Source of the DNA: Isoetes taiwanensis
Taxonomy: Eukaryota > Streptophyta > Lycopodiopsida > Isoetales > Isoetaceae
DNA length: 64,000 nucleotides
Assembly: GCA_021234155.1 (NCBI GenBank)
Contig: JAJEKV010000039.1
Location: forward strand, 2,792,001 to 2,856,000
Direction of reading: 5' to 3'
Part shown: piece after piece, positions 1-11,800 of the stretch
Layout of the letters: every line of letters starts with the position of its first letter
Numbering within the stretch: position 1 is the stretch's first letter
The notes under the pieces: generated by a model
What the model was told of the DNA's origin: nothing
Databases searched by the model: none
The model's input: the letters and a program-made list of their open reading frames with translations, nothing else
Translations under genes and position numbers: made by a program

Positions 1-925
1 TCTTACCTTTGAACTTGGATTGGTCACAATCTTGGAAATCGAAGGCTGTTGGAGCAGGAAAATACATAATCGGCCAACATCATCTCATAATCGGCCAGAT
101 CAGAGAAAGAAAAGGGCTTCTTCATGCTCAATTTCGTAACAATACTTCAATTCAAGAATCGGATTCAGTTCAGTCTCAGAATTTTAGAAGAGGGAATTTT
201 GGTTGGCAATATTAATTGCCTACCATTCCATGATTTACGTTAAGCCATAACTAGTTATGGGAGCCCATCGTTGATGGGCTAGGTTGTTAGATTTACGGGG
301 TTCGGTATTTGGACCTTGCTTGTTAGCAGGCTTCTTGACTCAAATGAATCAAATCTCAAGAAGTAAAGGTAAAGGTGACTTCCTACTTGGTTCTGGTCGG
401 GTTCTTTAGAATCGTGCTCAAAGTAAAAACTTGTGAAGGCAGATGCCGAAAAGCTCTTGAGACTGTGGTTGGGATCCCACCTCCTTAAGGGTTTTTTCAC
501 AACATAGGGGTTTGTTTTCAAGTAGTTGCTTCATTTCTCACGATCATTTCATAATGGTTGTATGCATTACTAAATATTGAGATGAAATTAAACTTGTATG
601 CCACATTGATAACTTGAAACCAACACAAATTATTGTAAACTGATATGTTGGGTTTCTAGTGTCATATATTAAAAATGGCCCTGAAACCATTTAAGGTGAT
701 ACTCTTAGACTTATCTATGTGGAACAGAATGTAGCAATTGCTTTGTCTCTAGAGTTACCTATAAATAACAGAAAGTAGTAGTAGTTACTTTGTCCTTAGG
801 GGGTTTGCTTTTTATTCTTTCAAGTAGTTGCTTTATTCTCCACTATCATTTCACAGTAGTTGCACTCAATTTTACTATTTGAATTGCATGAATGATATAA
901 ATGGCTGTTTATTACAGAGAGCTCT

Positions 926-991
926 TGCCAAGTCTGCAAAAAAGCCAGCAATTATTGGTGCCAAGTCTGCAAAAAAGCCAGCAATTATTGG
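926..991 (+). repeat. 33-bp direct repeat, two units
   Basis: The unit starting TGCCAAGTCTGC occurs twice back to back inside the Helitron, and again at the matching place in copy B near 60903. Read in frame it gives a lysine/alanine-rich 11-residue peptide repeated twice. Confidence 0.85.
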
Positions 992-3219
992 TGCCACAGT
1001 TTAACATAATTTATAAATAGAAAACAATCTATTGCTAATGTGACAACAATCCAGCTGCAAAAGGCGCACTGAGTGATTCTATTCGCCTTAGTTTATTAGT
1101 GATTCTATTTGCTTTAGTTTATTAGTACAACATAATAAAAGAGGTTAGGAACGAATCCTCTGCTTCACAATGTAGTTCCTGCAATGCACTCTAGAATATT
1201 GAAAAAATACGTTGTGGTACATGAAAATATTATGAGGGGTCAATGAATAACAGCAAGTGTAGGAATAGGAAACATGCAAAATTATTTTTGAATAAGGCGT
1301 GTCATGTGTGCAAGTTTCCAAATAAGACAGCTCCCTTCTAGTACTTTGCTCACTTATGCAAATTTGCTGAAGAGAATAAGCAAAACGTCTTTGAAGTATC
1401 TTAAAACAGCTGTTGTACTTCTCTACAGAAACACAAAGATTTATTGTAATAAGGAAGCGAGGGACAATAGACTCCACAATATCTTCGTGCCATCCAAGTA
1501 CAACATAGAAGATTGAAGAAAGATTGAAATCCAAAAAAATATTATACCATGCAAACATACCAGCTAACGTCTTATTGGAGTAGTACCCAACTTTGGCTAT
1601 CCGAGATCAACCAATATAACATATGTAAATGCAAAATAACATCCCTCCTTTGATATCTACATCGGGATATCATCAATGTCAAATAAATGGGAATGCCCAA
1701 GCACATCAAGCATTATAACGTCATAAAATCTGAGTTTGCAAAATCACTGCAATAGTGCAATGGGTGAGGCATTCGCTGGCTAACCAACAGGAAATAAGTG
1801 ATACCATTGCATCAATTGGCTATGGTCCAATGTAAGGAAAACGTGGCTATTACCTCTATGTTCATTAATCTGAGAGCACCACTGTTCACACCAAGCGGTT
1901 GCATAATAGAAATTAAATATCATGAACAACCCTTACTCGTGAATTGTTTTAACTTAGAGTTAAGTCAATGTGATTCAAAAAACCACGCCATAAAAAGTCG
2001 ATGATTATGGTTACGGTCTACCTCTTACAATATTAGCTTTTCGTTCTTCATTTGTAGTTTGGAAAGAGAAGAATATAATAGAATAGAATAGAAGATAAGG
2101 GAACATATTACTTACACTTTTCACATAGCAACTCCAGCATCTCCAAATTGCTCATGCATGTGAAAAGGAAGAAGAGTAAGCTTGTGAAGAAACAAACCCA
2201 AGTGCATTAAGCTAAGATCTGAAACATGCCCATAAGAAATAAAAAGCAATAAGAAATTTGCAAAAGAATAAGGCCATAAGAAAAAACACCTCACCAAATA
2301 CAGCCACCATATCTATATGATTTGGTCATAGCCTTTCCTTCCTGTACATGTTTGTCTGTGGTAAAACTTCGGCAGATCTTTACCTTCAGCATGGAGACTA
2401 TTCTTGCCAAGGTAACCAACAATTAAACTCTCCAGCTATGCCATCTGGCAGCCAAGTCTTTCTTAAATAGTGGTTTAGGCTTTGCACAGACCATTTCGAT
2501 CATTCTGGTTGATTGTAGCTATGCTGGAATATGCTGTGTAGCCGATTTATAGAGAAGATGAATCTGTGTTTGTAGAGTTGATGTTTCACATTAAAGTAAG
2601 ATCTAAAGTTCTACAGTGCATATCTCAAGATATTTAGACGTTGCCTGATCTGCTTCAATCATACCATTTTTACCTCTAGCTTCTACAACCATGTTGCACA
2701 GTGTCATTTTTCCTTCCATCTCTGTAAATATCACAGAGCAAAGGATGCATGTTGAAACCTTCTGCGATATATTGTGGCGATCACTGCTGCAAAATCTGCC
2801 TGTGCATGGCCCAGTTGATTAACATCAAAGTCTATAGTTCCAGACACCAAAAAGTCCATGGCAATAATACAGGAAACCATGTGCTATAGTTGAAAAGCCT
2901 AGGCGCCTTCACAAAAGATCTAAGCGTATTTGCCAGATGCCATAAACCCCATACTCCAAAGATCACTCCCTGATGCATATGAGAGGGCACAAAAAACCCC
3001 ATTGTTTATACATTGTCAGATGATTTCGAACCTGTTATCTCAAGCTTGCCTCTAGATAACAGAGTAGAATGGGTATCTGCGTAATCCGCCTCTCGGGCGG
3101 CAAATCTCAAAATGATGCATAACACCAACAGAAATGGCAACAGCAATAATCGATGAGCAGGAGGCAGGATGGACGAAATTGGCCTATTGTTATTGGTGCC
3201 ACGACCGTTGGATCTGCAG

Positions 3220-3252
3220 CCCTAGATCTAAACCGTCCGATCTAGGGCTGGA
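3220..3252. repeat. Subterminal inverted repeat of the Helitron
   Basis: AGCCCTAGATC and its reverse complement GATCTAGGGCT are separated by about 10 bases, close to the 5' end of the minus-strand Helitron. The same hairpin is present in the duplicate copy near 63199. It could be part of the element's 5' subterminal structure. Confidence 0.7.
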
Positions 3253-3667
3253 TCCAAATCCAGGAATTACAGTATAACATTATAATATAGGATATAATAA
3301 TGATCCCTGATTTCATTCCATTCATATTCATATCAGGGTTGAAATTGATGGGGGAACGCCCCTTTTTTTTTTTGAAGGTCACTTTAAAAAGTGGACTTTC
3401 AAATTGCAAGGCATAATATAAATTAGACTTTCATGTGCATTGTTAGTGTAAAAGTAACAATGCGCGGACTTAATTTTTTTCTCCTTAAAATACTTAAACA
3501 TAAAAAGGCACTCGCAATATTTAACGCATAAACATTGTATTAACATCGTTAAATTCCAGCAAATCATTCAATTCATAAGAATTTAAAACATAAGAGTTAA
3601 GTTAAATATATAAAAGTCATATGATTATAGTCAATTTTCAGAAATAAGTACAACATTAATGCTCATT

Positions 3668-5766
3668 TCAATCAAGCATTCTTCGATTCTTCTTCTCACG
3701 CCAAAGATTAAAAGCGCCATCAACATCAAGCTTCTCTTCTTCTGGTCCCGTCAATGATAAAAACATGAGCTCATCTAGCATCTTCAAGTCAAGACGAGAG
3801 CGATCATCATCTTTTATGTAGTTTTGCTTTGAAAAACCTCTTTCACAAATGGCCGTACTACTAGGAAGCACTAGTATAATTTGCCACAACTTGGCCAATT
3901 GTGGGTGAGCTACAAACCACATATCTTCATCACAACATCGTTCCCAAGAATCAATCATTTTCTATTTTGACACACCTTCTCCATTTTGACAATAAAATTT
4001 ACTAGCTCTCCTTTGCAACTATGTGCATCAACCAAGGGATTCAGACCACTACCAAATTTGTTGACCAAGCGATGTAACCATTGGGATGCTTTAGCATGAA
4101 GAGACTACATCACGAGGATAATCCCTTGGGCTAAACAACTTTGCACCATAAAAAATATCCATATCATCAAACCTTTTCTTCAATGAGTCAATCTAAGCGT
4201 TATGTATCTCTTCCCCAATGCAATGCAAGCTTCCTTAGAATTCAGCATACAATGTGGTTTTTATGCATGAGACCAAAATGTAAAGCATGAACATGTATCA
4301 TACCTTGATTATCCGTAAATTGAACACATCCATGCTCCTTCGTAGCTTGCAAGAATGATGTTATATATGGTGCACCTTGTCCAAATTCTCCCACCAAATA
4401 TTGCATTTGGAAAGTATCTACAACTGTACTTATCACGTTTCCAATTGAGGTAATGTCAACGTGATCAAACTGAAATTTCTTGCTTATCTCATTCATTGAA
4501 GGAAGAACATCTGCTAGCATATGAAAGAAAAATTGCACGCCATAGTGTGTAAAGTAACCATACATTTCCTTCTCATCTAGTCTCCAAACTTCCAAAATTG
4601 GACCCATGAGCCTCACAACTCTTTTCATGACATCTCCTCTAGACAACCAACGCACTTCATGCATTTGAAGCAAATTCAATTTCTTCTTTTGAAAACACCC
4701 GACAATATCTTGAAGGAAAGAATGCCTTTTAGATGATCTTCCCACCCAACTTGTGGTCTTTTTAGCCAACTTATCTAGTGTCTTAAATTCTGGAATAGAT
4801 TCATATGCATCGACCATGGCTAAAACCTCTCTATGTGCTATACAATGAACACTCAAAAGATGTGGTATTTCCATCTTAAATCTCGTTGCTACTCTAGTTT
4901 GTGAGCCAACCATAGCACTTTCCCCATCGGATCCAAAACCAACCATCTTTTGCAAATCAAAACCTAGTCTTTCCAAAAGACATTTCAATGCAACATACAT
5001 ATTATTTGCACCTCCACTACTCACATTCAACAACTTCAAAAATTTTGTAACGGGCGATCCCTTACCTCCATCATTCAAGAATGTGAAGTACACGATAAGG
5101 TGTTGATCCAAAGAAATATCCGTGCTTTTATCAATGAGAATAGAATAATATGGACTTCTAAGCACATCCTGCCGAAGAGCTTCAAAGTAAATAGAGTAGA
5201 AAGCATCCAAGAACTCGCGACCAGATTTGGGATTTGTATAGGAGGAGTAATCATCACTAATAGGCATACCTAATGTTGAGTAGAAATTCATGGACAAGTC
5301 ATTCTTAGCTGTAAAATACATAATTCTCATCACGCACTTCACCCTTTCTGCCTCTGCATCCAATATACGATTGATATGCACTTCTAGTGGAACAACTTTC
5401 TTCCTCTTCTTACTTACGGCAACTCTATGATTTTGTGACATTGCATGCACATCCAATGCTTTAACTGAATGTTAGTGCTTCCTTGTTTAGAAAACGCATT
5501 AACTTGCAATGCTTGATGCATAGAGAGCAATACATCCTTTGATGACCATCATCAAGAATCTTTCTAAAAACCCATGGATGCTTAATAAGCCATTCATCTC
5601 TAAATTCTCTCTCACTTGTGAACTTCTTTTTTTTATTCTCTGCTCCAGAATTATTGCCTTCCTCTCCCTCTATTGGAGTATTCAAATTTGGCACCACGGC
5701 CTTTTTAAAAACTGAAATTAGAGAAGCTTGCCTCTTGTCCTTCTTTGGGCGTCCCATCTTCTTCAT
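3668..5766 (-). pseudogene. hAT-family transposase, disrupted
   Basis: The coding sequence reads on the minus strand in three pieces. The first (5766-5461) starts at MKKMGRPKKDKR and contains a zinc-finger-like block with YCSLC. The second (5456-4242, about 400 residues) carries the hAT core, with ILIDKSTDIS, GFGSDGESAMVG, HCIAHR and the conserved tryptophan in EVRWLSRGD. The third (3958-3668) is the C-terminal hAT dimerisation region, with LVLPSSTAICERGFS. Pieces one and two are joined by a single-base frame change within the finger (the partner histidines HAMSQNH lie in piece two). Between pieces two and three the frame is broken by several stops. The protein resembles the ZNF862/C17orf113-like hAT group. 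Hosts usually carry such elements as dead copies, and this one looks inactive. The same N-terminal frame break is present in the 58.9-kb copy, so it is older than the duplication. Confidence 0.88.
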
Positions 5767-5918
5767 CTCTCCTTCCAAAATTGTGAGATTAAATGCCTTT
5801 CTAGTTCCTTTTTCACGTAAGGTAATTTGATAGGAAAAAAGATTCAGATTTGAAAAGAAGAATAGCAATACAATAAAATACAATACTAAGTAAACAATCA
5901 AATTCAAAAAAAATATAT
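5391..5918. repeat. hAT 5' segment, also found at 58828-59355
   Basis: This 528-bp stretch, which covers the N-terminal hAT coding part and its upstream sequence, recurs almost unchanged at 58828-59355. After it, copy one continues into a CACTA-like end and copy two into a different 615-bp sequence leading to the duplicated Helitron block. The 53 kb between them are thus bracketed by a direct repeat. Confidence 0.9.
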
Positions 5919-6590
5919 CACTACAAGAGGATAGGGATTTTGCGTCAAACCCTGCGTCATTACCTTTTAAGGTTTGTCAAATTTGTGTCAGAAGCTTGAA
6001 AATGACACAAATTGATTCAATTTCATCAGAACTTGTGTCAATATGGTTGTGTCAATAGGAATATCATGTTTGTGACATATTTGTATCAAATTCTTGGTGC
6101 TTTTTTGTTAGCTTTTGCAATGATGATTGCGTCATGTATTGCGAAAAAATTGTGGCATATTTAAAGTCTAATCTAGAAGCAGAATTATGTCTAGCATACC
6201 ATCGTTAGTTCTAAAGTTTTGAGTCAATTTTGTTATGCATCTGTGCCACATTTTGTAATAGCTTTTTGTCACCTTTTATAAAACATTTGTGTCATTTTAT
6301 AGTGCCAAACATATCGACAATTTCACATCAATTCTCTATTTTCTATTGTGACACTTACATCTCGCGATTGCAACAAAACAATTGTCAAAATAGTGACATC
6401 GTGAAGTAGAAATATATAGATATCTTGACGCAAAAGGGGCTACATTTGACACAAAAATGCCACTACCTAGTATGAAGAAAACAACTTTGCAAATAGATAT
6501 TTTATGGTATTCTCTTAGACTAGCATGGATTTTAACGCATAAAAGTATTGCATATATATTCAATATCATAACATATACATGTTCTTATGT
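5919..6590 (+). mobile_element. Possible CACTA (En/Spm) transposon end
   Basis: CACTACAAGAGG at 5919 matches the terminal motif of CACTA elements. It begins exactly where the otherwise duplicated hAT upstream sequence diverges from its copy at 59355. The following 400 bases are full of short motifs around TGTGTCAA and their complements, which fits the subterminal repeats of this class. I could not find the opposite terminus (a CTTGTAGTG end followed by the ATC target bases) in the window. The element is therefore truncated, rearranged, or misread as CACTA. Confidence 0.5.
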
Positions 6591-6611
6591 TTGTCCTCCT
6601 AAATCCGGCCG

Positions 6612-6875
6612 TTGATCCGAGATCCTACGGCTCACATGGCTTTGGGACGTATCCTACGGCCCAGATGGCTTGGGAGTTTGTTTCCGATTATATATAAGCG
6701 ATCCTACGGTCCAGGTTGATCTGATCCTGATCGTCGGTCCGAGATCCTACGGCTCGCGTTGCTTTGGGACACATCCTACGGTGCACATGGCTTTGGGAAT
6801 TATATGTAATCGATCCTACGGTCTAAGTTGATCCGATCCTGATCGTCGATCCGAGATCTTACGGCTCACGTGGCA
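6612..6875. repeat. ~110-125-bp tandem repeat, two units plus
   Basis: Units start near 6612, 6735 and 6845, each with CGAGATCCTACGGCTC, followed by copies of ATCCTACGG, TGGCTTTGGGA and GATCCTGATCGTCG. The repeat lies just inside the possible CACTA end and may be part of its subterminal region. Confidence 0.8.
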
Positions 6876-8490
6876 ATCTGCATAGGCAATCCTTCGCTAC
6901 TCTACTCTAGGTTTTTTTCTAGGTTTTTCTCTGTGTCTTCGGTAGGGTGATGAAAAAAATGAAGACGAAGACGAGGATGGATAGCCTTGTAAATTTGGAT
7001 AGCCTGGTAAATAGTCATTTTCACTACTGGTGTTGTTGGTGCCGCTATTGTTCATAGTGAGAAAACAACTGCCAAATGCAAAAAAAAAAAATGAATGTGC
7101 TAAAAAAGGCACAATACGCCAATATAGACCTAGTAACGTGTATATATTCAAAATGGTATTAACTTTAGAAAAGCTCAATGGTATTAACTCCAATGGTTCC
7201 AACCAGCCTTTTGATATTTTTTTACTAAAGGTTGACTTATTATTAGTACTCCTTCAAAAACAAATTAGTATCAAGACCCAACATTGTTATAAAAGAAGCT
7301 TATTTTTCAATATTATTTTCGATCACTTAGAAGTGAGCCCATTATTTTTCATTCTTTATCGGGTTTTTCCTTATCTTTGATTTTTGACCATTGATCTTTG
7401 GAATATTCTCTGTTTTGTGCCAAATCAAAGGCCATTAAATTTTTTGCCAATAATTCGTCCGCCAGTTACAATGGTCCAAACGCCACATATGGTTAGAAGA
7501 TTAAAAAAAAAAGAGAGGAAGGTCTGCGTGCCTCTGCTGGTATCGATTGCAGATGGCAACGCAAGCCGGAGCGCAATCCATGGCGCTCCAGTTAGTCGCT
7601 CCAACAGCACGCACTCCACCCGATTAGATAGGCATGCCCCCATGACCTGTCCACCCAATCTCGAAGCACTGTCCAATCCTTCCTCCTTCTATCTATAAGT
7701 CGTATTTAATTAAAGTGGGACTCATTCCATTCCCATTTTTTTTCGGAACCCGGTTAATTTACATAAAAAGGAGCACCCCGACCCGAAAACTAACCTTAAT
7801 TCGAATTTTTGAATAAAACTCCGCATCCAAGCTTTGCTTCAGTTTTCCCTGGTTAGCGAGTCGAGAACAAGAACAATGCAATTGAAACAAAGGAAATTCA
7901 TTAAAGTTTGAAACCAAAGATCTAGTTGAAAAAGAATTTTTATTAATAAATTGAACAGTTACAATGTATTTTACATCGGACGCTTGAGACCATGGTGGTC
8001 TTCTTTGTCACTACTGATTACATCATCTTGGTAGGTGGTCCACCTTAGGGGATTAACTAGCGCGCTCTTCACGTCTTCCGTAAGCCTTGGGGAAACCTGA
8101 AGAGTGTGGAATGCCTCACGTGGAGGTGCCTCTCGGAGCTACCGGCCGACCTGTCCAGCGACTTCTCCACTGTACTCGCTGACCTTCCATCGAATATGCT
8201 CCTTCCCAACCTCCGTGGATGTTATGCAATGCTTGCAAGATGCTTTGAGCTTCTGGACTTTCTCTTTGTTCTTCGCTGTTCTTTATCCCCGAGGTGTAGC
8301 GAGCAACCTCTCGAGGTCGAGCAACCTTATCCCAAAGGCCGGGCAAGAGTGTAGCGTGGACAGAATGCAGTGCCCGAACGGTATTTCTTCCGCCTTGAGC
8401 GGGATCATTGCCCTTTGGAGCGGTCTCGTGATGCTGGAAAGGATCTCTTTGGTGTCGGATCTGTGCTGAACCACCAAGAAGCAAGGAGAG
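6876..8490. other. Unrecognised sequence
   Basis: There is no recognisable gene here. Open frames such as 6897-7202 (minus, serine-rich, with an arginine/lysine-rich end) and 8116-8520 (minus) show no family motif I know. A single GAGTCGAGAA half of the hairpin described downstream occurs near 7857. Confidence 0.4.
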
Positions 8491-8494
8491 TATG

Positions 8495-8886
8495 ATTAAC
8501 AATAACGGTTGCCATGTCAAAGCGAAGAAAACAACGTTGAAATCAAATTACAATGGAGAACATTCATTCCATAAAACTGCATCCAATGGCGTGGGAAGTA
8601 GTGTCTTTCTCGAATCGCCCAGTCGAGAAAGGCCCATAAAAGTGAAAGTACAACCATTCTCATTAGAATATGGTTGCATCCAATCACACGGAAGCATACA
8701 AATGGTTCGTCAACGAGACAACCAAAGATGCCTTTCTCGACTTCCATGAGTCGAAAAGGCCCGACAACGCAATGTACAAGCATTATCATAATAGATCGTT
8801 GGCTGCATCCGGTCACACAATGAAACATACAAATGGTCTCATCAGCAGGACTAGCATGCCTTTCTCCGACTCGTGAGTCGAGAAAG
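8495..8886. repeat. ~127-bp tandem units, each ending in a CTCGAC hairpin
   Basis: Three imperfect units run 8495-8631, 8632-8758 and 8759-8886. They share GCATCCAATC/GCATCCGGTC, CATACAAATGGT and, at the end, a hairpin made of TTTCTCGACT and AGTCGAGAAA halves (8606-8631, 8732-8758, 8861-8887). The same hairpin recurs in unrelated surroundings up to 18 kb. Confidence 0.82.
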
Positions 8887-8899
8887 GCATCAAAACTCA

Positions 8900-11800
8900 A
8901 TATACAAGTATATTCATTACAAAATGTTCAATACATGTGTTCACGTTCGTTTACAATATTCACACAATTTGACTATCAAAAGCGGAGGTCACTCTTCTTG
9001 TTCACCAAAGTATTTGTCGTCCATAGCTTTCATGATGCGCCTTGCTCTCTCGGATCGGGTTCCGTGAGGCTCCGGATAGTTCAGAAGCACATCGGGCGCA
9101 AAAGAATGGCAAAGAGGGATTCCAAGGCGGGGCGAGTCCGAAGGATAACCACCTATCCGTCTCATATTCTTCTTCCGGTCGATATGGCTTAGCAATGATT
9201 GTATTTTGCACGTTATGATAGCACTTGTAGAAGGAGTCAGTCTATGATGAGCGTGTTGTGTTTGCCATAGTCCCGAATTGCTCATAAACCCCGTCCAACC
9301 TTTTCACCATTATAGGCTTCCCCTTTGTGATGGGCTGGATCGAGGTCCGACACATGCTCGACCCTTTCGTTTCCCCAAACGAACTTGAACTTCAAAACTG
9401 AAATGCCGAGAACACCAAGAACATTGACAATATTTTTCTTTGCCATACAAGACCATATGCCCACCGAATCCCCCGCCTGCACCATTCAACAATTTCCTTA
9501 GCTCTAGGCCTCCGGATACACTATTTTTATGCTGTTTTGGTTGGGATGCGCGGGTGTTAATCTCGGGGCGTCTTTGTGGTGGTATCTGCAGCTAATACTC
9601 CATTGGCGTCAAATAATTCCAAGCTTGGTGGGACCAGCTGGATCCCGGTTGAGTTTGGCTCGACCATATTTCGTTCATCGGGATCCAAATCTTGGGATCA
9701 TTATCTTCTCGGGTCCTTTAAGGCCGTTAGCGGTGTCTTGCTCTGGATTGTCTTTGTGAAGTGCATTCTCCCTCCTCGCGGCGTGAACCGGCTGGTATCC
9801 AATGACAATGATCCGGAGTCGTTGACATGGAATTCCACAAATGATGACATCCGCCGAAAAGGAACGAGTTTTTCTCGACTCATGAGTCGAGAATGAAAAA
9901 AAGGTATTGAAAGGAAGCGAGTTTTCTCGACTCATGAGTCGAGAAACACCGAATAGAACAAAGTAAACTCACCTCAATCTCGTGTTTTCAAGAATGTGTT
10001 CGGCGACATTGGTCCAAACCTTCGACATTCGTCTCAGGCCAACTTTGTCTCCCTCGTCCTCGCCGTCTTTCTTGCTTCCATTTGTCTTCCTCCCTTGAAA
10101 TGCTCATGAAGCGGATCCGGTATGACCGAATGGTTTCAACCATGTCCTTATTTCCAACCACGGATATAGGTTTCATTCCAAACAAAGATAGCCCCCGAGA
10201 GAACGGGGGCCATTCATGTACCACTCGCATACAATTTGATCTTCCTCGACCAAGCTGGTTATGAAGTACTTGATAACTCTTGGCCGGATAGGAATTCTAT
10301 GTATAGGACCTGTCGCACCATCTTTGCTGACCTTGTCCATCGATGGAACATCCTCCATAAATCTGCCCCCCTTCCAGGGTTCCATCTGCTCTTGAGAGAT
10401 CATGAACTTGTCGAGATAATGATGTTCGCTAGACCACCACTTATCCAGGTCTACCGCCGATCTTGAAATCAAAACCAAAACTATGTTGGCAAAAGCGGTG
10501 CCTTCGGCAGCCAAGTCCAGACTCATGATCAAGTTAAGTATATGGAGTGCATGATCTTGTTGGTGAAGTTAATAGCAAATGCCCATTGGGAGACAAAGGT
10601 TGTCCGATTGCCCGCATGCAAAAGACAAGGAAACTGAAAGTATCCAGGTCGGTCATGTCCAGACACGTCTTGTACCACTGCTCTATGTCAGCTTTGTCAT
10701 AAAAAAGGGTGGGGTCTTCGATCATATTGATGGCAAATAGTGCCACGGGTCCAGGTGCCAGTTCCAGACCACCAAATCCCTTGTGTCCCAAAGTTACCAG
10801 AAATGGGGGGGAGCTATCGTCATTTTAAATGGGACCACCGAATCCAAGCTTCCTCTTGAATTGCCATAGCGCTCGAGGAAAGGAAGGGTTTTGACGCTAC
10901 GCTTGACTTGGTGTTGATGTAGGGTTGACATAGACGGTTCAATTCCTTCATGTCTTCCTCATCAAGGGCAGCCTTTTCCTTGTAATAATCAAAATCATGG
11001 TATTCATTAGATGCAACATTGCAGAACTCCGTGATGCCTTCTTCTAACGCGACTGCCGCTTTAGGATCGTGGCATAATCCTTTGGCCCCTGCATTTTAGA
11101 ACTCCCCGTCTTCCTTAGTAGGATTGTTCCATCCAAGATTTTGCCTTGTAGGTCAAGCGTTTTCTTTGTCCGTCAGGCCCTGTATCCTCTTCATGAACTC
11201 GCTTGTCAAACAACTTGGGGTCCGCCCGCTTGGAAATTCTCCATTCTTTGTCCTTGACTTGCCTCTTGTCCATTGAGCCCATATCTCGGTCCATTTCTCC
11301 CGCAACCAGCCTCGGTGCTAAGAATGAGGTCATATTGGTCTAAGAGAGACCCCCACCTTTCCTTGGTGTTCTCTTCTTCTTCTCCCTCTTCTTCCTCTCC
11401 CTCATCATCTTCACATCCCTCCAGCCCGAACATATCCGCATAGTTTCTCAAAGGTCTTCCACTTATCCGGGGGAGCCCTGTTTCCTTTAGGACGAGGACA
11501 ACCCAATGCTTTCCAATCGCTGCCTAGCGTGTATGATCCGTCGATATAGGGCTGCATTCAGTCAATGTACCAATGTCGAGCATGAAAGTATCTACAAACA
11601 CCCGAATAAACGGAAATAGTAGCCCGGGTTTCTCGACTCGCTGAGTCGAGAAAGTCCCTTGAACGCCTAATTTTCTTTTACTTTATTCGGGTTTTCTCGA
11701 CTTCGCGGTCAGCTCTAAATCAGATCCTTTGATTTTCCACGGCTTTCCTTTCGACTTCACGCGAGTGAAACCCCAAAGTGATAATCGAAAAATGTTAGAA

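Larger units (their letters stand above)
251..3292 (-). mobile_element. Non-autonomous Helitron, copy A
   Basis: Read on the minus strand, the element starts with TCCTATATTATAATG at 3292 and ends with a GCCCATC-AAC-GATGGGC hairpin (263-279) followed by CTAG (251-254). The host base is A before the TC and T after CTAG, which is the Helitron insertion rule. No Rep or helicase sequence is visible in about 3.0 kb, so it would depend on an autonomous partner. It has small open frames such as 1145-1558 (minus) that I do not recognise. At 920-1003 there is an exon-like stretch on the plus strand, preceded by TTACAG, that encodes an 11-residue motif (AKSAKKPAIIG) twice and then stops. Captured gene pieces are therefore possible but unproven. 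Confidence 0.75.
1..4021. repeat. Large duplicated region, copy A
   Basis: This block matches 59971-64000 base for base over long runs, in the same orientation. Position 1 pairs with 59971, and the offset settles near 59977 from about 1.1 kb on. It contains a Helitron (251-3292), a spacer, and the 3' end of a hAT transposase. Both copies run beyond the window. Differences are small and cluster at CAG, CTG and CCG/CGG sites (for example near 440-475, 895-920, 2755-2815 and 3075-3105). A short 33-bp tandem duplication at 926-991 is present in both copies, so it predates the large duplication. A segmental duplication is the plain reading; an assembly duplication cannot be excluded. Confidence 0.93.

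Noticed and set aside
1145-1558. 137-residue minus-strand frame in Helitron copy A, repeated at 61122-61535
   Set aside because: Its conservation between copies only reflects the recent duplication. It has no motif, and the opposite strand is open as well (1304-1516).
8104-8477. Overlapping plus- and minus-strand frames of 64-134 residues
   Set aside because: They are mutual shadows with no domain; at best part of a decayed element.
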